From assembly GCA_012274445.1 (NCBI GenBank), contig JAAROD010000011.1, positions 744,001 through 808,000 of the forward strand: DNA of 64,000 bases, written 5' to 3'. Below, piece after piece: positions 10,731 through 21,844 of the stretch. The DNA is from Sclerotiophoma versabilis. Lineage: Eukaryota; Ascomycota; Dothideomycetes; Pleosporales; Didymellaceae. The notes beneath the pieces were generated by a model. That model saw only the letters and a program-made list of their open reading frames with translations. It searched no databases and had not been told where the DNA came from. A program made the translations under genes and the position numbers. Position 1 is the first letter of the stretch; every line of letters starts with the position of its first letter.

Positions 10731-12117
10731 ATGAAGATCAAAGCCCTCAGCCGGTCGACGTCGTCGGCGCAGGCCCCCGGATCCAATGTCGCAAAAATCA
10801 CGCGCAACCTCGACCCCAACCAGCATCCTTTCGAACGAGCACGCGAGTACACGAGGGCACTCAATGCAACCAAGATGGAGCGCATGTTCGCGCAACCCTT
10901 CCTTGGGGACTTTGAGCCCGGACACGTAGATGGTGTCTATTCTTTCGCCAAGGATCCCAACTCGCTCGAGCGTTTCGCCAGTGGCAGTGGTGACGGCGTC
11001 GTGAAAGTCTGGGACTTCACGAGCAGGGAAGAGAAATGGCAGGCGCAGGCGCACGAGAACATGGTCAAGGGCATGTGCTGGACGCGCGACAAGCGTCTAA
11101 TCACCTGCGGTGCGGACAAGCAGATACAGATGTTCGAGCCATACGCCCAGGCCTCCAAGTCGCCGCCGAAAGCCACATGGCACGGCAACGCTGCCTTCAC
11201 ATCTGTGACACACCACCGGTCACTACCGTCCTTCGCTGCCGCCTCGAACGTCGTGTCCATTTATGATACTGCTCGCACGTCTGGTGCGCCAGTGCAGAAC
11301 CTGGTCTGGCCCTCGGCTATCGACACGATCAACCATGTCAGCTTCAACCAGGTCGAGACGTCTATCCTGGCTTCGTGCGCAACTGACCGCGCCATCGTCT
11401 TGTACGATATGCGCACAAGCTCTCCCCTCCACAGAACCGTCCTCAACTTTGCCTCAAACTGCATCTCCTGGAACCCCATGGAAGCGTACAACTTCGCCGT
11501 CGCGAATGAGGATCACAACTGCTACGTAAGCGCCACCAACATTCTTCTAAAGACCGAAGCTGACATCACAGATCTTTGACATGCGAAACATGAAGCGCTC
11601 TTTGCAAGTCCTTAAGGGTCACGTTGCTGCCGTGATGAGTGTCGAGTTCAGTCCGACTGGAGAGGAACTTGTCACCGGCTCTTACGACCGATCGGTCCGT
11701 CTGTGGGAGCGACAGAAGGGGCACGCTCGCGACGTGTATCATACCAAACGTATGCAGCGAGTCTTCTCCGTTGCTTGGTCGCCCGACAACAACTACGTTC
11801 TCAGCGGTTCAGATGACGGTAACGTTCGCCTATGGCGAGCGAAGGCTTCTGCCAGACAGGGTGTCAAGTCCTTCGCGCTGCAACAGAAGCTGCAGTATGA
11901 TGAGGCACTCAAGGAGCGATACAAGCATATGCCTGAGATTGCGCGTATCAACAGACATAGGCATATCCCGAAGGCAGTCAAGAAGGCTGGCGAGATCAAG
12001 AATGAGGAGCTCAAGGCGATCAAGAGAAAGGAGGAGAATGAAAGAAGGCACACCAAGAAGGGTCAGGTTAGGAGAAAGGCTGAGCGTGAGAAGATGGTAT
12101 TGGCTAAGGAGCAATAA
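10731..12117 (+). CDS. SOF1: WD40 protein Sof1 (DCAF13), SSU processome
   Basis: U3 snoRNP-associated nucleolar protein needed for 18S rRNA maturation. Exons are 10731-11525 and 11572-12117. The 46-nt intron (GTAAGC..TCACAG) interrupts the segment HNCY/IFDMRNMKR. The product is 446 residues, matching the family. It starts MKIKALSRS, has the Sof1 signature region NLDPNQHPFERAREYTRALNA and then about seven WD40 repeats (examples: GSGDGVVKVWD, GSYDRSVRLWE, GSDDGNVRLWR). It ends with the diagnostic basic Sof1 tail (ARINRHRHIPKAVKKA, then Lys/Arg/Glu-rich). The divergent neighbour is a ribosomal protein gene. Confident call. Confidence 0.95.
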
Positions 12118-12470
12118 GCTGTACGTGTGTGGTGTTGAGAGCATAGCGATGGCGTTTGGGTCGATCTTTGTTGCATTCGCAAGTATGAAATGGGTAAAAT
12201 TAACGTCGTTATGGTTGTTTGACAGTGTCCTGGACCTAGTATACCCAATTCAAAGCATCACATCAAGCGATTCGCACCGTACACGCCTATCTGACTGAAG
12301 GGCGTGTTTAGTCAGACTCGCCAAAAGCGGGGTTACGTCATGCGTCGTGACGAATGCTACATTAACCACAAGCTAAATATTTGGCGTCGCTTTACCTATT
12401 TCTCAATCTTTAGTCGGCTCCGTAGGCACACTTCGAGAGTCATAAATTAGCACATAAGAACGTCTGCAAT
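12118..12470. other. Intergenic, promoter of the hydrolase gene
   Basis: 353 bp without coding content between two plus-strand genes. TATTTGGCG and CATAAATTAG motifs near 12380-12450 are the only AT-rich promoter-like elements seen. Confidence 0.4.
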
Positions 12471-13616
12471 ATGGCCACTACATCAGCTCATGAGATCCAA
12501 GATGAGAAGTTCAAAAGCCTCGGCTTCTCAAAAGCAATCGTCAACAAAGAGCAAGTCTGCGCCTACAGTCGCGGCCTAGGTGCTGTGTCCGACAAGAACC
12601 CGATTCTAGTCTTGATTCATGGCTACCCGCAGAGCTCGTACATGTAAGCCACTCCAAAAAATACTGCACTCCTGCATACCTCCACCTCGCCAACATATCT
12701 TCAAGACCATCACTTACATACTTCAGCTGGCGCCACTTCATTCCACTTCTTTCCCAAGATGCACCTATATTTGCCCCCGATCTACCCGGATACGGCGCCA
12801 GTGCTGCCATTGAGAAGCACGACAAGCTGACCGTTGGAAACGCCGTCTTATCCGCGCTTCGGACTGAAGTGAAGCGTACCTCGTCCAAGCCTCCAGCAGG
12901 CGATATTCCTATTGTGCTAATCGGCCATGACCGGGGCGCAAGAGTATCGCACCGCCTGGCAGTCAGCGGCGCAGAGGGCTTCGACGTCAAAGGCGTGTGT
13001 CTAATCGACATCGTAAGTCCCTCCCATAAATGCCAATACTGGTAAATCTTTCGAGCTGACCAGTTATCGCCAGGTGCCCACTTCTACGCAATGGCAGCAT
13101 AACTCGAGTCCAGCCCAAGCCGCAAAGCAAGTCACCGGATATTTCCACTGGCCTTTCCTCGCCAACGTGGATCTCGCAACGCGCATGATCAATGCCTTTG
13201 GCCCTGCAAATTGGATCGAGGAGACGACGAAGTTCTGGTCTGGGACGAACGAAAAAGGCCTCCAGATCTTCAGAGCTGATGATGCACTTAAGGTCTACGG
13301 AGAGTTTTTCGCCCAGCAGCATGTGCTCAAGGCGAGTTGCGAGGACTATCAGCACGGCGCTACGACGGATGTTGAAGCGCAGGAGCTGGATCAGAAAGAG
13401 GGGAGAAGGATTACAGTCCCGCTATTTTTACTGTATAGCGAGACGTACATCGGGAGCAGATATACTTTTCCGGATGTGTGGAGGGAGTGGGTGAGTGAAG
13501 GGGTCAACATCCAGCACCATGCGTTGGGAGATGGGATTGGGCATTTCGGAGCGGAGGAGGCGCCGGAGGAGAGTGCAAGGGTTATTGGGATGTGGTTGGA
13601 GGGACTGAAAAGTTGA
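12471..13616 (+). CDS. Alpha/beta hydrolase, fluoroacetate dehalogenase / epoxide hydrolase-like
   Basis: Three exons (12471-12643, 12727-13012, 13074-13616) with introns of 83 and 61 nt give a 333-residue protein. Visible elements: oxyanion motif HGYPQSS followed by WRH, then GYGAS, then the nucleophile elbow GHDRGARV. The nucleophile is Asp, as in haloalkane/haloacetate dehalogenases and epoxide hydrolases, not Ser. The C-terminal catalytic His lies in GDGIGHF. The segment THWPFLAN-like (YFHWPFLAN) and the cap helices match bacterial haloacetate dehalogenase H-1 relatives. Likely reaction: hydrolysis of a C-halogen or epoxide bond through an aspartyl ester; the natural substrate cannot be told from sequence. 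The first intron splits ATC (SSYIWRH) and the second lies exactly between Ile and Val codons. Stand-alone gene. Confidence 0.87.
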
Positions 13617-14586
13617 AGGCATCCGAAGTTTGAGTAGAAGTTGATGACACTGTTTCTATATGAGTACAATAAGCGTCTACGCCAACCAATCCTCTACTCC
13701 TGGACATCACCTTTCGTCACAGACTCCTTCAAAATCGAGGTTATGCGTTGAAATGGAGACAAGGCACAGGTATAGTGTCGGGCTGTCGACATCGCCGCAG
13801 TGAAAGTCTTTGCAAGAAGACAACGAGGGCCGACTCATCAGCAATCTCGCGGCTTACTTGCCTGTTCTCCAACACGATTTGACGACACCTATGCAGAACT
13901 TGATTTCTCTTCCAATATCGCCAAATCACAGATCTCCTCAACAGTGTGGTTATTACTCCAAACGCCAATGTAGAATGGACGTCAAGGAGGACTCTACGTT
14001 GACGGATTTTCAAGTGATGCATAAGGTACACATCCAAGCAGATTATCCTCGCAACCCGCTTCGTATATACGTACTGCATGCATTTATATTCACAACAGGC
14101 GCAAGACCGTGAAGTAGTTCTGGTCTAAGACATTCATAGCAATAGCAATGTTTTGTGGAAGAACGTCACTTTTTTCTCAACTCGAGAAGGACCCGCTGTT
14201 GAGTTGGGTTTACGCTATTTGAAAGATTACAACTAAAACGGGGGGGCGACAGAGAGATACTGAATTTGTTGCTTCTTCTCAACGTTCGAAATAGTGGCTT
14301 CTTTGCTAACCTGGCTGCCCAACCTTTTGTGTACACCGCTATGGAGGAAGTGGAAGTTTACTCGCGCGATGTTGATGCAATCCTCATGCAGCGACTAGAC
14401 AACTCCAAGCTCGTCTTTCAAATCTTTCCAGGCATAGGGTTTCATGAATAGTAAAAGCAATGCTCGCGCGAATAATCATTGCGAGCTAGGTTAATTGTAT
14501 CGTTCACTTCTTTGAGTTGGCGCCACGTCGTACTTGTTAGACTGTCCATAGTACAACAATTAAACTTTTGTACACCAGATTGCGTA
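13617..14586. other. Intergenic, no gene recognised
   Basis: About 970 bp. One minus-strand stretch ends in a plausible protein tail (MKPYAWKDLKDELGVV then TAG near 14398) but I could not attach it to an exon with a start. Otherwise only short frames and a G-run near 14240. Confidence 0.35.
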
Positions 14587-15151
14587 TCATGCTCCACATT
14601 CATGCAGCTGCTTAGTGCTAATGGCTGCTTCATCTCTCGTCATGGCGTTTAATGCCAATGGGACGCTGTAAAGCCCGAATGCGCGTGGTGAGGCACACTG
14701 AATTATAGACACTAGGAGCAAAGCTTGAATGTTAGTATAGTGGAGCGTGCAAAGCTTAAGCAAGCGGTACGTACGTTTACCAGAATCGGTAACCTTTCCA
14801 ATAGAATGAGGAAGGTCTGATGCAACGAGACCTCTGTTCGGCGATGTGACGGGTGGTGGAACGGATGCTGGCCGATGCTCAGATACTAAGCACTCGTGAT
14901 GCAGAAAGCATGGATGATGCTGATGACGATGCCAACGATGAAGACAGTATTTGCGATCAAGACGACGGCAGCGATGCGGAAGATCTGGGCGGCGAGCCTG
15001 TTGGAGACGAAAGTGATGCAGTTGGCGGCATGGAGAGCGAGCAGCCCAGCAGCCCTGCAGAATCCTATTACCGTCAGGTTAAGACAGCATATGATCGATG
15101 ACAGTGAATTTGTTACCATATTAGGGCTCGAGATTCGGTGTGCAGCGGCAT
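14587..15151 (-). CDS. Small two-helix membrane protein, possibly a truncated larger gene
   Basis: Exon 15117-15151 (start MPLHTESRALIW) joins 15054 after a 62-nt intron with GTAACA..CTGCAG ends and a CCTGAC branch site. The frame then encodes two strongly hydrophobic helices: AAGLLALHAANCITFVSN and, a little later, a VVLIANTVFIVGIVISIIHA stretch, with C-ending codons typical of expressed fungal genes. It reaches TAG at 14886-14888, giving 67 residues. Beyond the TAG the same frame stays open to a good donor at 14774. An exon from 14697 fits in phase and ends at TGA 14587-14589, for 141 codons in all. So it is either a genuine small membrane protein or a gene broken by CAG to TAG. Family not recognised. 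Confidence 0.45.
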
Positions 15152-15357
15152 CAAAATATCATAGAATGCCTACAGAAGTACCGAAACACAATCTATATCA
15201 GAAGAACAACGCATCGAATGAATCCTGACAGTCGATATACAGCGTCTTGCAGCTCGTGAGAGTGCTTGACGGAAATAAGTTCTATATGTAAACGCCCCCG
15301 AAACCCATAAGGAAAACGACCTTGGATACAAGTCCAGCCGAAGTGCAGCGGCTAAGC

Positions 15358-16100
15358 TCAGACCTCCACATCAGGACGAGCCATCTTGAATACGAAGGTA
15401 TCCCTCCACCCGAGTATGGGATTCTCAAAGTCCTTCTCCCTCTTTTCGTATAGCTCGAAGCCAATCTTCCGCAGCACCCTCTGACTGCTCTCCAGCTCTG
15501 GATCTGTGTGTGCTTCAGCGTACTCATATCTGTCGTATTCCCCGCCCGAGAAGTGCTCGAAGAAGAGGGGCATGAACGCTCTCATGGCTTCAGTCGCGTA
15601 ACCTTTGCCCCAATAGTCTGCATTGAGCATGTACCCAACCTCTGGAGCTCGTACAGCGCCGATGAGGCCGATGACGCGTGGTGCTGCTTGCTCGCGTGAC
15701 GGTTCGGTGGATCGAGAGAGGTCTTCGGTATCGCATTTCAAGGCCTGCTCAAGGACGGAGTCGGCTTTGTTTGACGGCAGGAGCTCGATGACGAAGTTCC
15801 AGCAATCGTCTCTATCGTGGCAGCCTGCTCACAATAAGTAAGGATACTATACCAGGTCTAATAGCGTATGACGAACCTTGTATCCATTGTTTGGTCTTCT
15901 CAAGATCGTCGCTGGGAAGAATGGATCTACCAGTGGTGAGAATGAAGCAATGCAGAGAGTCTGACGAGAATGACGTACGTGTGCTTCATCACCTCAGGAT
16001 GTTTGCGCATCAGAACGACATCTTCAGCATCTTCCAGCTTCAGAGGCCGCAGCAACAGCCTCTCAGTCTTCGCAACAATGTGAGGGTCGACAACCACCAT
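15358..16100 (-). CDS. GNAT-family N-acetyltransferase (RimJ/RimL type)
   Basis: Acetyl-CoA-dependent N-acetyltransferase. Three exons: 15979-16100, 15877-15926 and 15358-15824. The two introns are both 52 nt (GTACGT..GTAG and GTTCGT..GCAG). The product is 212 residues. It starts MVVVDPHIVAKTERLLLRPL, the standard entry of RimJ/RimL-like proteins. It continues with motif A around EVGYMLNADYWGKGYATEAM (acetyl-CoA binding) and ends with the ESSQRVLRKIGFELYEK part of motif B. An in-frame GTG codon further upstream at 16118 was not used. Substrate unknown. It lies head to head with Rft1. A second, unrelated GNAT gene is at 61.3 kb. Confidence 0.87.
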
Positions 16101-16395
16101 TCTCAACAACAATTGCACAAGACGACGTGTACTTCATCATGTTGCGGTGTGCCGTGCGAGAGTTAAGAGTCAGGTCGTGTCTGATGCTCGTGCTTCGGGG
16201 AGCTGGGGAACAATTCCATGAGCTGGCAAGGAAACCCGCTAGCCGTTTTAGACACCGACTTCTTCTCACCTCCAACCACGACTCTTGTCAAGTACGACAT
16301 CATCAATTCGATCACCAATCAGCATGTCGCTCTGACCAGTTTTTGAGCTTATTTCGAACTTTGTCCCTGTTTTCTGCGCAACAACGAAGCTACCC
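16101..16395. promoter_or_regulatory. Divergent promoter GNAT / Rft1
   Basis: 295 bp between the two start codons. No sharp promoter motif was recognised. Confidence 0.4.
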
Positions 16396-18030
16396 ATGTC
16401 CCAGTCAATATTGTCAGCCTCCGCGAAAGGGGCCACCTTTCTCATTCTCCTGCAGGTAGCTTCTCGAGCACTCACATTTGCTGTCAACCAGGTGCTGCTC
16501 AGATTCCTCTCTCCAGAGCTTCTCGGAGTTTCTGCCCAGCTTGAGCTCTTCTCAATTTCTGTGCTCTATTTCGCGCGTGAGAGCTTGCGCGTTGCCCTTC
16601 AGCGTCAGGCACATGGAACGCAGGCTGTTGTCAATCTCTCTTATCTAGCAGTCTTTACCGGGCTTCCCTTGACGTACATCCTTGCGCACCTATGGCTTCG
16701 ATCGGACACACCCAAAGTACCTTATTTCGTAGAAGCTTTGGGCTTGTACTGCGTCGCTACGGTCATCGAGCTTCTGACTGAGCCTTCATTCTCAGCCGTA
16801 CAACAAAAGTTACTGTACAAGGTTCGTGCCTCCGCTGAGAGCACCGCCACTCTTTCTCGATGCTTTGGAACTTGTGGCTCCGCCATCTTGGCGAGCCGCA
16901 TCGGCATTGACATTGGAGCCTTGCCTTTCGCCATGGGCCAACTAGCTTACGCTCTGGGACTGTTGGTTGTGTATCTGTACAATATGTGGCCAGTCGCACG
17001 CAGTGAACACTTCACACTTCTTCCGAGCCATATTCCATATACGAAAGACGCTTCCATCACATTCAAATACCTCTCGGCGCCTCTTCTCCGACTTACAGGA
17101 TCTCTGACCCTGCAGTCGGCCCTCAAGTACATCCTTACACAGGGAGACTCGCTTCTTATCACGACATATACATCACTCGCTGACCAGGGGGCCTATGCTC
17201 TCGCATCAAACTACGGGGGCCTCATTGCTCGCATGCTGTTCCAGCCCATCGAAGAGAGCAGCCGCAACATGTTCGCGAAGTTGTGCGCAAGCTCTGAGAC
17301 AGCGTCAGACGCAAAAGAAATCGGCGATGGACAGCAGCCGCAGGAGCAGAAGCGCAACCTTTCTCAAGCGGCAAAAGTCCTAATCATCATCCTGCGCCTG
17401 TATGCCATCATATCACTCTTCGCCATTACTCTAGGACCAACACTCGCACCACTACTCCTTTCGTTCGTTGCCGGCAGAAAGTGGTCTGCAACGAATGCCT
17501 CGAATGTCCTTGCCACATACTGCTACTACATACCCTTCCTTGCGATTAATGGAGTCACAGAGGGGTTCGTGGCTGCTGTTGCTACCAACAAAGAGCTATA
17601 CGCGCAGTCGATCTCAATGGGCTTCTTCTTCGCTGCATTTGCTGGCAGTGCTTGGTTCTTCCTTGGACAAATGCAGCTTGGCGGTAGTGGAGTGGTGCTT
17701 GCAAACACGGTCAACATGGCACTGCGTATCGTATGGAACACTTGGTTCATCAACAGATTCTTTTCCCAAAAAGGAACGCCCTTCAGGCTATTGGATATCC
17801 TACCGTCGATAACATCTCTCGCGCCGGCGGTCGTGATTCCCACCTTGATGCAGATGAGACCTGGCTTCAGGTACCTTGCAAGATTTGGCGTTTTCGGAGA
17901 CTTGGTCAGCACGGGTGCGGTCGCTGGCCTATATGCTGTGCACATTCTTTTCTTCGAGCGTCAATTCCTGATCGAATGCTACCGGATGCTGAGGCCAGCG
18001 CGGCCTGATCAGCCAACAAAGGCGCAATAG
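16396..18030 (+). CDS. RFT1: Rft1, Man5GlcNAc2-PP-dolichol translocation protein
   Basis: ER multi-pass membrane protein required to bring the Man5GlcNAc2-PP-dolichol intermediate of N-glycosylation to the lumenal side; whether it is the flippase itself is debated. Intronless, 544 residues, the usual family length. The N-terminal family signature is clear (GATFLILLQVASRALTFAVN followed by LLRFLSPELLGVSAQLELF and FARESLRVALQRQ). About a dozen hydrophobic segments follow. Central landmarks are YILTQGDSLLITTYTSLADQ and GGLIARMLFQPIEESSRNMF, both strongly conserved in Rft1. It ends in a short polar tail. ATG 16396 starts MSQSILSASAKG, the expected beginning. Confidence 0.95.
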   Translation: MSQSILSASAKGATFLILLQVASRALTFAVNQVLLRFLSPELLGVSAQLELFSISVLYFARESLRVALQRQAHGTQAVVNLSYLAVFTGLPLTYILAHLWLRSDTPKVPYFVEALGLYCVATVIELLTEPSFSAVQQKLLYKVRASAESTATLSRCFGTCGSAILASRIGIDIGALPFAMGQLAYALGLLVVYLYNMWPVARSEHFTLLPSHIPYTKDASITFKYLSAPLLRLTGSLTLQSALKYILTQGDSLLITTYTSLADQGAYALASNYGGLIARMLFQPIEESSRNMFAKLCASSETASDAKEIGDGQQPQEQKRNLSQAAKVLIIILRLYAIISLFAITLGPTLAPLLLSFVAGRKWSATNASNVLATYCYYIPFLAINGVTEGFVAAVATNKELYAQSISMGFFFAAFAGSAWFFLGQMQLGGSGVVLANTVNMALRIVWNTWFINRFFSQKGTPFRLLDILPSITSLAPAVVIPTLMQMRPGFRYLARFGVFGDLVSTGAVAGLYAVHILFFERQFLIECYRMLRPARPDQPTKAQ

Positions 18031-18586
18031 AGACGTGCTTTGGTTCAAAAACCAAGATCTAATTTCATTCCCGTTTCCCAAAGTAGCGAAACAAGGTCAA
18101 AGTAATATCCCGGCTACTCCTTGGACATGTTGAGTTACAAAAGACGACGTTTCCATTCATGTCGTATACTCCCCGCATCAAGCCGACCCCAGTCTGGCGT
18201 AGCCGGTTGCTCAATCGACTAGCGTCAGAGTTTTCCACCTGCAGGAACGAAAGTCAAACCAAACGTCATCCCAGACACACGTTCTTCAGCATCAAATATT
18301 GGCGCATCACCAGACGCACTCTGAGGCCACCTTTTATGTAAAAAGAGGGTAACAGAAATTGGTCGGAGACGCAACCACTAAAGTCGAGATCCTTTCGGTG
18401 TCATAGCGCATTCTCTATTCTAGTTTCGACATTTCGCGGGGGTAATAGAAACGTCGTCGGACTTGGCTACGACTAGGGGCCCGAAACGCGCCATTGCACG
18501 CGATTCTCTACACCGATTGCCCTGACTAGCGTACTTCGGCACGGGTACGCTGCAAATCTGGAGAAGCCGGGGTACGACCGCACGCT
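18031..18586. other. Intergenic upstream of Rtg2-like gene
   Basis: 556 bp between two plus-strand genes with no coding content recognised. The proximal part (18460-18580) is CG-rich, with several ACG/CGC words, and probably holds the promoter. Confidence 0.4.
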
Positions 18587-20275
18587 ATGGCACAGAGACA
18601 TGCGGACAGGTCGCAGTTCTACCATGGATTGGTAGATATGGGAAGCAATGGCATTCGATTCTCAATCACAGACCTCTCGCCAGCTACTCAACGTATCTTG
18701 CCAACTGTGTACCTTGATCGTGCAGCCATATCGCTGTACGACGCGCAGTACGAAGATGGCAAGGCTGTACCTATTCCTGAGCATACGATCAGACAAGTTG
18801 TGAAGTCGCTTCTACGCTTCAAGTCAACATGCCACGATTTCTGTGTACCCGATAATCAAACCCGCATAGTTGCAACAGAAGCGACACGTAAAGCGATCAA
18901 CTCTGAAGCATACCGAGCTGCAATAAAAGAGGCCACTGGATGGACCGTGGAACTATTGCCTAAAGAGATGGAAGGCAAGATTGGAGCACTCGGTGTGGCA
19001 AGCTCCTATGAGAATGTGCGAGGCTTGATGATGGATCTTGGAGGTGGAAGCACGCAACTCACCTGGATTATCACAGAAAATGGCGAGATCAGGATGAGCC
19101 CAGCGGGGAGCGTGAGTCTTCCATACGGTGCTGCAGCCCTTATGCAACGTCTTGAGGCTGCAGGCAAGAAGAAAAGCAAGGAGTATCAGGCTTTTTCAGA
19201 AGAGGTGATAGGCGATTTGAAAGCAGCTGTGCGCGACATCGAAATCCCCCGGGAGCTTCTTCAGTCCCACGAGGGTCTTCACCTCTATCTTTCAGGAGGC
19301 GGATTCCGTGGCTGGGGCTTTGTGTTGATGTCAGAGCATGTTATCAAGCCCTACCCTATCCCCATTATCAACGGTTTTCAGACTGCTACAAACACGTTCC
19401 TCGATACAATGTCTGTCAAGGCCGCTGTCACGCAAGACGATACTCCGGAGATCTTTCGAGTATCAGCGCGCCGAGCAAGCCAAGTGCCCGCAGTCGCCTT
19501 CCTTGTCGAATGTCTCTCACAAGCTCTGCCTGCTCTGACAAATGTCTACTTCTGCCAGGGCGGTGTTCGAGAGGGCATGCATTTTGCGGAGATGTCACCA
19601 AAGTACCGCGCAGAGAGCCCTCTTGTCACCGCAACTGGACCGTATGCACCACCTTCGATGCAGCAGCTTGTCGACCTTTTGTTCACCGCCATCCCCACTC
19701 CATCATCCGGCCATAAACCACTCTTCAGCACGCCTCTGGTCACAGCCTTCGTTCAAGGCGTCTTCGCACACATGGCACAAGTCAAAGATCTCCGCGGCGG
19801 TTCAGCTCTGCGAAGCACAACAACGGGCATCTTCTCGACCGCACACGGCGCAAGCCATGAAGACCGTGCATTGCTGGCCATTCTACTCTGCGAGCGCTAT
19901 GGTGGGTATGGATCTATCAGCCCGACCGAGCAGGACTTCTACAAGCGCATGGTACGCCTGCTTCCAGAGGGCATGCAATGGTGGTGCATGTACCTTGGCC
20001 GCGTGGCTGCTGTGATTGCTGCTGTGTATCCTGCAGGTGCGATTAGGGAGCCGCGTGTGGCTCTCAAGACGCAATGGATCGTTACTAAGAAAGGGAACGA
20101 GAAGCTGTGTATCGACTTTGACTTTCGAAAGGAGCTGGATGAGCTGGATGAAGGGCTGGATGCAGCGCTGAAGAAGGTTGGCAAGGCAGGAAAGAAGAAA
20201 AATTGGCTGCACGGTGAAGGCTACAAGGTCTTGCTGACAGTCAATGACCGCGAGTACGACGGCGACGAGAATTAG
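18587..20275 (+). CDS. RTG2: Rtg2-like Ppx/GppA phosphatase-family protein
   Basis: Member of the actin-like ATPase superfamily Ppx/GppA group. The yeast relative Rtg2 senses mitochondrial state and controls retrograde signalling, which feeds glutamate synthesis; fungal homologues are mostly uncharacterised. Intronless, 562 residues. Phosphate-binding motifs are visible at residues 16-27 (VDMGSNGIRFSI) and 146-156 (MMDLGGGSTQL). The catalytic-face Glu region follows, with ATEATRKA and LPKEMEGKIGALGV, then YLSGGGFRGWGF. The C-terminal HD-like region ends in a Lys-rich tail and TAG. Start MAQRHADRSQ immediately precedes the first motif, so a longer N-terminus is unlikely. The next plus-strand gene is NAD-glutamate dehydrogenase, a nitrogen-metabolism link that may be coincidental. 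Confidence 0.9.
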   Translation: MAQRHADRSQFYHGLVDMGSNGIRFSITDLSPATQRILPTVYLDRAAISLYDAQYEDGKAVPIPEHTIRQVVKSLLRFKSTCHDFCVPDNQTRIVATEATRKAINSEAYRAAIKEATGWTVELLPKEMEGKIGALGVASSYENVRGLMMDLGGGSTQLTWIITENGEIRMSPAGSVSLPYGAAALMQRLEAAGKKKSKEYQAFSEEVIGDLKAAVRDIEIPRELLQSHEGLHLYLSGGGFRGWGFVLMSEHVIKPYPIPIINGFQTATNTFLDTMSVKAAVTQDDTPEIFRVSARRASQVPAVAFLVECLSQALPALTNVYFCQGGVREGMHFAEMSPKYRAESPLVTATGPYAPPSMQQLVDLLFTAIPTPSSGHKPLFSTPLVTAFVQGVFAHMAQVKDLRGGSALRSTTTGIFSTAHGASHEDRALLAILLCERYGGYGSISPTEQDFYKRMVRLLPEGMQWWCMYLGRVAAVIAAVYPAGAIREPRVALKTQWIVTKKGNEKLCIDFDFRKELDELDEGLDAALKKVGKAGKKKNWLHGEGYKVLLTVNDREYDGDEN

Positions 20276-21844
20276 ATACACAGTAGATTTGTAAACAAAC
20301 AACTGGTGACCGCAAAGCACTGTTCTCCCAATGGTTCGTCAAGCATTCGGCTCGAACGTGGTGAAGCTCACGGGCAAGGACCCCTTTGCAGGCACCCCTA
20401 CGCACGCAAAAAAGCACATTGTGACTTGCAAGCGGTGTATCGCCACCCCTCGAAATAACCACAGAGGTCACGATGGATCGGAAGGCACGGGACTGCAGCG
20501 CCTGGAATGCCTCCGATCTGCCTCCGCCCTACGGCAGCTGGTCCCGGCGCAGGCATCGTGACTTGGCCATGACTGATGAGACTCCAGCGCTGCGTCCACG
20601 TGCAAGCGCACGGCCAGTGCTACGCGGACACGTACGGATTCGAAGGGGTAGTCTGGCGTGAGTATTACCCCCTCGAAACTCTACAATGGCTGGGGGAGCC
20701 AAGCATCGTGAACTACGGAGCCGTGTTCATGCACTCAGATTCACAGTTCAAGCATGGGTGTAGGGCAGTAGAGGGCGAGGGGTTAGGCGTCCGGTCCGGT
20801 CTCCACCTCCTCCCCGCAACTGAGCAGAGTTTTCCCCCAAAACACAGGCCCTGGCTGCGCCATATCGCGCAATGGCACCAGTGTGGAAGGCAACTTGGTT
20901 GCGGCTTTAAATTTTCAGGTCATTTGAGGCGGCTACGCGGCGTTGGCTAGCTATTACGTGAAGCCCGGGAAGCCCCCTGCGACCAGTTGCAGCCGCGGAT
21001 GCACGCTAAGTGGCCTAGCGGACTGTGGGGAAGAGCCGCTGGTGACCGAGCACGCCGGGCTGACATCCAGGAACCAGAAGCATGAGCACAGCACAGCACA
21101 GCGCGGCAGTATAAGAGTGGCTGGCCGCCGTGAGCAAGAGGGCACTTTTCCGGACACCTGGCTTTGGCCGTTTTACCTTTTGTCACCCATCATCTGCCCC
21201 CTCTTCTTATCTGTAGAGAGCGCTGTGGAAAGTGTGAAATCCATCTCAGTGTCACCTTTGAAGATTGCAAGGTCGCACCGAGATATCAGCGACGCCGCAC
21301 TCCCGCGCTGAGATACGCTGCCAGCACCTCACCGAGCAAAGAGCGGTAAACAGCGGCCAATTGCAGCTGTACCTGCTATCTGTCTTCGCGGCTTTGCCTT
21401 GGACTGCTCGGCTCACCTCGCTCGAGTGTGGATCTGCGGCTCTTCCAGTAAGCTAGTCCTGCGTCATGCCTATTTTTGGTTGGAGCTCAGCTTGCGGGCA
21501 GAGTTTAAGAGAGGAGGCCCTGCAGTTGCAGTTGAAGCAAGCATTGGCAGCAAACTGACCAAACCCCAGACACGCTCGCCGTTCCGCTCCTTCTCGCCGC
21601 GCAGCCTCCAGCTCACGGCCCGCCCACGAAACCCGCGAGTGAACGGTCGACACACCAGACGAGGCGGATTGCGCTCGCCCAAACTCTCTGGCAACCCCGC
21701 CAAGTCACTCCCGGCCAAGCGGTTTCAAGCAGGCCATTCGCTGCGTGTTTGAACGCTGCACCCAACGCTCTCCGGCTCTGACGAAGCTACAAATTCGAGC
21801 ATCCCCCCGCACTCTCACCACCTTCTACCCTTCACACATACCAC
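20276..21844. other. Long GC-rich leader region upstream of NAD-glutamate dehydrogenase
   Basis: 1.57 kb with no gene recognised on either strand. A TATA-like GTATAAGAG lies near 21110, after a short AGCAC tandem run. The last 300 bp are C-rich and resemble a 5' UTR. Open frames here are due to high GC content. A long 5' UTR with upstream open frames is possible, as expected for a nutrient-regulated gene. Confidence 0.4.
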
